Origin: Caulobacteraceae bacterium
Lineage (GTDB): Bacteria; Pseudomonadota; Alphaproteobacteria; Caulobacterales; Caulobacteraceae
Reading direction: 5' to 3'
Length of the DNA stretch: 57,838 nucleotides
Assembly: GCA_020852035.1 (NCBI GenBank)
Contig: JADZBR010000175.1
Span: 1-57,838, forward strand
Below, piece by piece: positions 52,429 through 57,838 of this stretch (position 1 is the stretch's first letter; each line of letters opens with the position of its first letter). Under the pieces are notes generated by a model, which did no database searches, had not been told where the DNA came from, and was given only the letters and a program-made list of their open reading frames with translations. A program made the translations under genes and the position numbers.

Positions 52429-53825
52429 TCCGGGATTCGCTCCGGCTTCGCCTGCTTGCGGCGGCGGCGGTGGCGATCTTCGCCGCGCTCGGCCTGGCGG
52501 GCGCCGGAATGAGCTGGTTCTACGTGCGCCATATCGAGCAGCGCGAGGCCGATGCGCTGATCCGCGACGGCAAGCTGCTGGCCGGCGGCCTGCGCCTCGA
52601 CCCCGCCGGACGCCCGGCGGCGGACGCGCGGCCCGGCGATGATCGCTATGGCGAGGCGGCGAGCGGCCTCTACTGGCAACTCACCACCAGCAAGGGCGGC
52701 GTCCGTTCGGATTCGCTCTGGGACCAGAGCCTTTCCACAACGCCAGGCGCCGAGCGGGAGCGCTGGCGCATCCGTCATGCGCCTGGGCCGTTCGGCAAAT
52801 CGCTGCTGATGGCGGAACGCCCGATCACCCCTGAACACGCCTCGGAGCCGGTGCTGGTGCAGGTCGCGACCGACGACGCCTACCTCCATGCGGCGCGGCG
52901 CGAGTTCAACCGCGAGATCGCGCTGTCGCTCGGGCTGCTGTGGCTCTTCCTGCTGATCGCGGCCCACCTGCAGGTCTCCCTCGGCTTGCGCCCGCTGGCG
53001 GCGGTGCGCCGCCAGATCGGAGCGCTGAGGGGCGATCCGGCCGCCCGCCTGCCCGCCGGCCACCCGCGCGAGATCGCGCCGCTGGCCGACGCCATCAACG
53101 CGCTCGCCGACGCCCGCGAGGCCGACCTTGGCCGCGCCCGCAAGCGCGCCGGCGATCTCGCCCACAGCCTGAAGACGCCGCTGGCCGCCTTGGCGGCGCA
53201 GAGCCGCAGGGCGCGCGAACAGGGCGCGCTGGAAGCGGCGGACGGCCTCGACCGGGCGCTCGCGGCGATGCGTGCGACGCTGGAGGCCGAACTGGCCCGC
53301 ACGCGCGCGGCGGCGGCGCGCGAAGCGGGCCGGAGCTTCGCCGCCGACATCGAGACGCTGATCGAGAACGTCATCGCCGTGATCGAGCGGACCGAGCTCG
53401 GCGAGCGGCTGATCTTCGAGGTCGACATACCTGACGACGTCGCCGTTCCGGTCGCGGGCGAGGATTTGACCGAGCTGCTCGGCGCGCTGGTCGAGAACGC
53501 CGCCCGTCACGCGCGCCATCGGGTTCGCATACGGGGCGGGATGGCCGCCGGCGAAAGCCGGCTATGGATCGAGGACGACGGCCCCGGCCTGGGCCGGGAG
53601 TCGTCCCAAGCGGTGATGGCGCGGGGCGCCCGGCTCGACGAGGCGGGCCCGGGTCATGGCCTCGGCCTGGCCATCGTCGGCGATCTCATGCAGGCGACCG
53701 GCGGCGCCATCGCCCTCGATCGCTCCGGCCTGGGCGGCCTCGAAGCCTGCCTGACCTGGCCGGTCGGACAACTCGCCCCCCAGCCCCGCGCGCCGGGTGT
53801 CGTCAGCTGGCGGACGCGCCGCTGA
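52425..53825 (+). CDS. Sensor histidine kinase (PhoQ-like layout)
   Basis: 466 aa. Two membrane segments (about residues 8-35 and 165-185) enclose a periplasmic sensor of about 130 residues; HAMP-like linker; H-box HSLKTPLAAL with His247; N-box VENAARHARHRV; G-boxes WIEDDGPGLG and GHGLGLAIV. It would phosphorylate the response regulator with whose stop it overlaps by 4 bp. The periplasmic loop is a possible contact for the PepSY protein. Confidence 0.9.
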   Translation: MIRDSLRLRLLAAAAVAIFAALGLAGAGMSWFYVRHIEQREADALIRDGKLLAGGLRLDPAGRPAADARPGDDRYGEAASGLYWQLTTSKGGVRSDSLWDQSLSTTPGAERERWRIRHAPGPFGKSLLMAERPITPEHASEPVLVQVATDDAYLHAARREFNREIALSLGLLWLFLLIAAHLQVSLGLRPLAAVRRQIGALRGDPAARLPAGHPREIAPLADAINALADAREADLGRARKRAGDLAHSLKTPLAALAAQSRRAREQGALEAADGLDRALAAMRATLEAELARTRAAAAREAGRSFAADIETLIENVIAVIERTELGERLIFEVDIPDDVAVPVAGEDLTELLGALVENAARHARHRVRIRGGMAAGESRLWIEDDGPGLGRESSQAVMARGARLDEAGPGHGLGLAIVGDLMQATGGAIALDRSGLGGLEACLTWPVGQLAPQPRAPGVVSWRTRR

Positions 53826-53834
53826 CGGCGAGCG

Positions 53835-53866
53835 TGAGTCTGGCGTCAGCGACCCTCTCCTAGAAC
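53835..53866 (+). promoter_or_regulatory. Response-regulator repeats before the fifth TonB receptor
   Basis: TGAGTCTGG at 53835 and TCAGCGACC at 53846 keep the 11-bp period of the PepSY promoter; the second repeat is identical to those at 51369 and 51380. A -10-like TAGAAC at 53861-53866 lies at the same distance as TATGAT there. It overlaps the end of the kinase gene by no bases and would drive the receptor gene separately. Confidence 0.5.
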
Positions 53867-53898
53867 TCGGCCCCAATGGATATCCAAGGGGGTCTATC

Positions 53899-55938
53899 TT
53901 GTCCGGCTGTTCGCGCATCGCCTCGTCCGTCGTCATGGCCTCGCTGCTCGCCGCCGTCAGCGCGCCGGCGTTCGCGCAGTCGGCGCCGTCCGAGGCGGTC
54001 AGCAGCTTCGACGCCGGGTTCTTTGCGCGATCCCAGCCGGCCTCGGCTTATGACATGATCCAACTCGCGCCGGGTTTCCGCCTTCAGGAAGGCGACGCCG
54101 AGCTGCGCGGCTATTCGGGCTCCGGCGGCAATGTCCTGATCGACGGCCGGCGCCCCGCGAGCAAGCAGGACACCCTGGCCACGCTGCTGAAGCGCATCCC
54201 GGCCGACTCCGTCGACCGCGTCGAACTGATCCGCAGCAGCGCGGCGGGATACGACATGCAGGGCCATGCGGTGCTCGCCAACGTCGTTCGCAAGCGCACC
54301 AGCCGTCTTTCGGGCCGGATCGAAGGCGAATATGCGAACCTGCGCCACGGCTACGACGCTCTGCGCATCGCGGGCGAACTCAATCTCCAATGGGGCGGGC
54401 GGACCCTCGATCTGCAGGGCGCGCGCTATCGCGAGATCGATGATCAGCACGGCTTCGGTTCGCGCGACCGCTATGCGCCCGACGGATCGCCCCTGCGGCT
54501 CACCGACTACCAGCAGCCGGAGGGCACGAGCTACACGGACCTGTCCGGCGCCTACAGCCAGCCGCTCGCCGGCGGGTCGTTCCGGGCCAGCGGGCTGTTC
54601 AAGGACAGCCGCATGTTCGCGGATATCGAACACGACATCTTCTACCCCGCCGACGCCCTGATCCTCGGCACCGAGCGCAATCATTCCCGCGCGACCGAGG
54701 GCGAGGTGCGCTGGGACCGGGGCATCGCCGCCGGCGGCCGGATCGAGCTGCTGGCGATCCGGCGCGACACGCGCGACCGCGGGACCGAAACCTCGCGCGA
54801 CGACGAGAGCAGCGAGATCAACCACGCCGCCGCCGACGCCGCCGAGACGATCCTGCGCGGCGTGTTCCGCCGCAAGGGAGCGCTGCTGTCGATCGAGCTT
54901 GCGGCGGAAGGCGCGATCAACACGCTCGACAGCCACGTGGCGCTGACCCGGGACGGCGCGGCCGTTCCGCTGCCGGCCGCCGATGTGCGCGTGGAGGAAA
55001 AGCGGGGGGAGCTGTTCGCCAATGGAACCTGGACCCTGTCCCCGGCTCTGACCATCGAAACCGGCCTGCGCCTGGAAGCTTCACGTCTGGCGCAAAGCGG
55101 CGACAGCGCATTGGTCAAGTCGCTCTCCTATTGGAAGCCCCGCCTGCTGGCCACCTATGCGGCGTCGCCGCGCGACCGGCTGCGGGTGCTTGTCGAACGC
55201 GAGGTCCGCCAGCTCGACTTCGCCGACTTCGTCAGCGCGACCTCGCTGACGAGCGGCGTCGTCACCGCCGGCAACCGCGACCTGGAGCCCGACAGCCTTT
55301 GGCGCGCGGAACTGACGTGGGAGCATCAGGTCGGCGCCGGCTCTGTGGTCCTCACAGGGCGGCATGAATGGGTGAGCGATGTCGTCGATGGCGTCGCCGT
55401 CGTCTCGCCCGAGGGGGTTTTCGACTCCGTGGGCAATATCGGCGACGGCAGCCGCAGGGAAATCCAGATCGACGCGAACCTGCCGCTCGATGGGCTGGGG
55501 CTTGCAGGCGTGACGATCACCGGATCGGGCCTGTTCCGCCGCAGCCGCGTGACCGATCCCCAGACCGGTGTGAAGCGCCGCATCTCAGGCGATGCACCGG
55601 TCGAGGCGACGGCGTCGTTGACCCACGATCTGCCCGCCCTGCACCTGCGCTGGGGCGTCAACTATGCGTTCCGGACGGTGGAGAGCGAGTTCAATATCCA
55701 CGAGGTGCAGCGCGACCGCCTCGCCGGTCGCCTGGACGCCTTCGTCGAATACAAGCCCGACGGGCGCTGGACGGTCAGGGTGTTCGGCAAGAACCTGACC
55801 GACAGCCCCGCCGTGCGGAGCCGGTCCATCTATGCCGGTCTGCGCGGAAGCGACGACCTCCGCTACCGGGAAGAGCGCGTGCTGCGCAGCGGGCGCTATG
55901 TCGGCGTCAACGTTCAGCGAACCTTCGGCGGACGGTAG
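53899..55938 (+). CDS. TonB-dependent receptor (two-component-linked)
   Basis: 679 aa. The TTG at 53899 is taken as start: AAGGGGG (53886-53892) is 6 bp before it and a signal peptide follows (ASSVVMASLLAAVSAPAFAQ). Plug of the short subtype: NVLIDGRRPASKQDTLATL, then LKRIPADSVDRVELIRSS; barrel ending RYVGVNVQRTFGGR. It resembles the receptor at 35853. Following PepSY, response regulator and kinase genes and sharing their operator, it is likely the main output of that sensory system. Substrate unknown. Confidence 0.87.
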   Translation: MSGCSRIASSVVMASLLAAVSAPAFAQSAPSEAVSSFDAGFFARSQPASAYDMIQLAPGFRLQEGDAELRGYSGSGGNVLIDGRRPASKQDTLATLLKRIPADSVDRVELIRSSAAGYDMQGHAVLANVVRKRTSRLSGRIEGEYANLRHGYDALRIAGELNLQWGGRTLDLQGARYREIDDQHGFGSRDRYAPDGSPLRLTDYQQPEGTSYTDLSGAYSQPLAGGSFRASGLFKDSRMFADIEHDIFYPADALILGTERNHSRATEGEVRWDRGIAAGGRIELLAIRRDTRDRGTETSRDDESSEINHAAADAAETILRGVFRRKGALLSIELAAEGAINTLDSHVALTRDGAAVPLPAADVRVEEKRGELFANGTWTLSPALTIETGLRLEASRLAQSGDSALVKSLSYWKPRLLATYAASPRDRLRVLVEREVRQLDFADFVSATSLTSGVVTAGNRDLEPDSLWRAELTWEHQVGAGSVVLTGRHEWVSDVVDGVAVVSPEGVFDSVGNIGDGSRREIQIDANLPLDGLGLAGVTITGSGLFRRSRVTDPQTGVKRRISGDAPVEATASLTHDLPALHLRWGVNYAFRTVESEFNIHEVQRDRLAGRLDAFVEYKPDGRWTVRVFGKNLTDSPAVRSRSIYAGLRGSDDLRYREERVLRSGRYVGVNVQRTFGGR

Positions 55939-55969
55939 GTTCAGCCAAGGGAAGGCAGGCGCGTCGGCG

Positions 55970-56698
55970 CTAAGCCAGCGCACCGAGGTAGCGCGCGCTG
56001 GCTTCCACGCTCGGCCAATAGGGCTTTGGCGGGACATCGTGTTCGACGAAGAAATGCTCGACCCCGACGGCGCGGCCGGCGGCGACCATCCCCGGGAAAT
56101 CGAGCACGCCGGCGCCGACGTCGGTCATGTTCCCCTCCGCGGTCATGTCCTTGAGGTGCAGCAGCTTCACGCGGCTTCCAAGCTTTTCGATCATCGCCTT
56201 CGGCTCCTCGCCGCCGGTCTTCAGCCAGAAGACGTCGAGCTCGAAGAAAACCAGCGCGGGGTCGGATTCGCCGACCAGCACATCGAACGGGCGAAAGCCC
56301 CGCGAGTTGTCGAACTCGAAGTGGTGGTGGTGGTAGGCGAAGCGGAAACCCTCGTCCCGGGCGCGACCGGCGAAGGCGTCGAGCTGGCCGACCACGGCGC
56401 GCCAGTCGGCCTCCTTCGGATCGACATAGGGCAGCACGATGAACCGGCAGCCGAGCGTCCTGGCGACCTCGAACACGCGCGCGGGCCGCTCGGTGATCTC
56501 GGCCAGCCCCACATGCACCGAGGGGCAGTCGAGATCGATCTCGCGCATGCGTGCGGCGAGCGGCGCGAAATCCATGTCCAGGGGGGCGGCGAACTCGACC
56601 TCGTCGTAGCCGGTCTGCTTGATCCGCTCGAGCGTGCCGACGGGGTCTTCGCCGAACGGACGGCGCAGGGTGTAGAGCTGAAGACCGACGGGTTTCAT
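55970..56698 (-). CDS. Sugar phosphate isomerase/epimerase (xylose-isomerase-like TIM barrel)
   Basis: 242 aa. KPVGLQLYTLRRPFGEDPVG at the N-terminus, FAYHHHHFEFD and FFELDVFWLKTGG in the metal region, LLHLKDMTAEGNMTDVGAG and a late HFFVEHD, giving the Glu/His/Asp metal set of the IolE/Hyi-like AP-endonuclease-2 family. No signal peptide. It starts directly at the stop of the GMC oxidoreductase, so they form one operon, consistent with oxidation of a sugar followed by isomerisation. Confidence 0.85.
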   Translation of the reverse strand: MKPVGLQLYTLRRPFGEDPVGTLERIKQTGYDEVEFAAPLDMDFAPLAARMREIDLDCPSVHVGLAEITERPARVFEVARTLGCRFIVLPYVDPKEADWRAVVGQLDAFAGRARDEGFRFAYHHHHFEFDNSRGFRPFDVLVGESDPALVFFELDVFWLKTGGEEPKAMIEKLGSRVKLLHLKDMTAEGNMTDVGAGVLDFPGMVAAGRAVGVEHFFVEHDVPPKPYWPSVEASARYLGALA

Positions 56699-57838
56699 CT
56701 AGAGGACTCCCTGTTCGAGCAGATCGGCCGCATGGTTCGCGGTGCGCGCCGAGAGCGCCATGTAGGTCAGCGAGGGGTTCATCGAGGCGCTGGAGGTCAT
56801 CACCGCGCCGTCGGAGGCGAAGAGATTGGGGACCTCGTGCGCCTGGCCCCAGCCGTTGAACACCGAGGTCGCCGGATCGCGGCCCATGCGCGCGGTGCCC
56901 ATCTCGTGGATACGGTCGCCCGGCGGGGTCAGATAGGCGCCCGCCTCCTCCCACGGCGTGATGTCGACACAGCCCATCGCGGCCAGCATCTCGGCCGCGT
57001 CGCGGGCCGCTTCGCGCATCATCACCCGCTCGTTCTCGCCGTGCGCCGCGTCGATCACCGGCAGCGGGATGCCCCAGGAATCGACGCGAGCGGGGGTCAG
57101 GGTGACGCGGTTGTCCGGGTTCGGCAGCACCTCGCCGAACGGCCCCAGCGACATCACCCAGACCCGCTTGGGCCGGCCGGTGTCGTCGAGTTCGCCGCCC
57201 GGTCGCCTCATCTTCCTCGCCGCGCCCTGCATGCCGAACCCGCGCAGGTAAGGCTTGTCGGTCTCGGTGATCCCCGAATAGCGCGGGATGTAGATGCCGG
57301 TGGGCCGGTCGGCCTGCCAGGGCTGGTCGCTGAAGCCGGGATAGGTTCCGGCGACCTGCTTGCAGCTGACGTGGTCCATGAGGTTGCGGCCGACCTGGTC
57401 GCTGCCGTTGGCCAGGCCGCGCGGGAAGGCGTCCGACCGCGAGTTCAGGAGCAGCGCGGCGGTGTTGATCGCCGAGGCGTTGAGGAACACCAGGCGTGCT
57501 TCATAGGTCACGCGCTCTTTGGTCAGGCGGTTGATGGCGCGCACGCCCGTGGCCCGGTTGCGCCCCGCGTCATAGGTGACGCTCTCGACGATGGTGTCGG
57601 TGAGCACCGTCAGATTGCCGGTCGCCCGGGCGGTGGGCAGGGTCGCGGCGAGTGAGGAGAAATAGGCGCCCAGCGGGCAGCCGTGGTGACAGCGCACATA
57701 GCCTTCGCAGCGCTGGCGCCCCTGGTCCATCTGCGCCTTGGCTACGCGGCTGAGGTTGGCGGTGCGGCCCATGATGAAGCGGCGGGTCGGAAAGGCGCCC
57801 TCGATCTTCTCCTGCGCCACCTCCTCCACGCAGTTGAA
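56699..57838 (-). CDS. GMC-family oxidoreductase (5' end outside the window)
   Basis: At least 380 codons, continuing past the window end; the last bases encode FNCVEEVAQE in frame. The visible part holds the middle and the GMC C-terminal domain: CHHGCPLGAYFSSLAATLPT, VFLNASAINTAALLLNSRSD, VGRNLMDHVS, and the end HEMGTARMGRDPATSVFNGW, NLFASDGAVMTSSASMNPSLTYMALSARTA. The DG-x-x-x-x-x-x-x-NPSLT pattern with conserved His/Asn is the flavin-site base pair. The N-terminal FAD-binding GxGxxG lies outside. Likely a membrane-linked or periplasmic sugar/alcohol dehydrogenase. Confidence 0.88.
   Translation of the reverse strand, partial: FNCVEEVAQEKIEGAFPTRRFIMGRTANLSRVAKAQMDQGRQRCEGYVRCHHGCPLGAYFSSLAATLPTARATGNLTVLTDTIVESVTYDAGRNRATGVRAINRLTKERVTYEARLVFLNASAINTAALLLNSRSDAFPRGLANGSDQVGRNLMDHVSCKQVAGTYPGFSDQPWQADRPTGIYIPRYSGITETDKPYLRGFGMQGAARKMRRPGGELDDTGRPKRVWVMSLGPFGEVLPNPDNRVTLTPARVDSWGIPLPVIDAAHGENERVMMREAARDAAEMLAAMGCVDITPWEEAGAYLTPPGDRIHEMGTARMGRDPATSVFNGWGQAHEVPNLFASDGAVMTSSASMNPSLTYMALSARTANHAADLLEQGVL

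Overview
The window is very GC-rich, densely coded DNA. Five TonB-dependent receptor genes, a CpdR-type single-domain response regulator beside tRNA-Val, a CtrA-type TTAA-N7-TTAA box and frequent GTG/TTG or leaderless starts all point to an alphaproteobacterium of the Caulobacterales (Caulobacter/Phenylobacterium type). This placement is inferred from gene content; no marker gene such as 16S rRNA is present.

Layout. (1) 158-10279: a LuxR-type regulator, a 460-bp regulatory gap with a CtrA-like box and two strong hairpins, then a ten-gene plus-strand operon for an archaic (SCPU-type) chaperone-usher pilus. It has seven different pilin-like subunits, a chaperone, an usher and a two-domain putative tip protein, with one more SCPU-like secreted protein facing it at the end. 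(2) 10356-12499: acyl-CoA thioesterase II and O-acetylhomoserine sulfhydrylase. (3) 12661-14528: a gutted GntR regulator and a secreted serine hydrolase of the beta-lactamase class, bracketed by two inverted copies of a roughly 100-bp double-hairpin repeat. (4) 14526-21736: a putative catabolic/uptake cluster on the minus strand (LLM flavin monooxygenase, amidohydrolase, TonB receptor, VOC protein, TetR, crotonase) with a recurring TAAC-N4-GTTA palindrome. (5) 22085-25308: an alpha/beta-hydrolase fused to RTX repeats, N-formylglutamate amidohydrolase, cpdR and tRNA-Val(GAC). (6) 25697-30729: a LysR regulator divergent from an EmrA/EmrB/NodT tripartite efflux operon. (7) 30930-40213: two TonB receptors, each divergent from a regulator-led operon. 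One is led by an unusual tandem TetR-TetR protein with a serine hydrolase. The other is led by an HxlR regulator with a thioesterase and an SDR that lacks its catalytic residues. (8) 40393-42021: a thiol-dioxygenase-like cupin, then a decayed lower-GC stretch with gene fragments. (9) 42131-44836: a TonB receptor without a visible signal peptide and a FrnE-type DsbA protein. (10) 45037-51294: a copper-resistance regulon (multicopper oxidase, CopB, CopZ, Cu-ATPase, CueR) with three near-identical CueR boxes. (11) 51407-55938: PepSY protein, OmpR-type response regulator, histidine kinase and a fifth TonB receptor. The first and last of these share a direct-repeat operator. (12) 55970-57838: a sugar phosphate isomerase/epimerase and a GMC oxidoreductase cut by the window end.

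The commonest pattern is a TonB receptor paired with its own local regulator (TetR, TetR-TetR, HxlR or two-component) plus one to four enzymes, which fits an oligotroph scavenging large or scarce substrates. The items most worth follow-up are the seven-subunit pilus locus, the PepSY/two-component/TonB circuit with its apparently leaderless promoter, the tandem TetR, the paired inverted repeats and the SDR-fold protein that has lost its active site.
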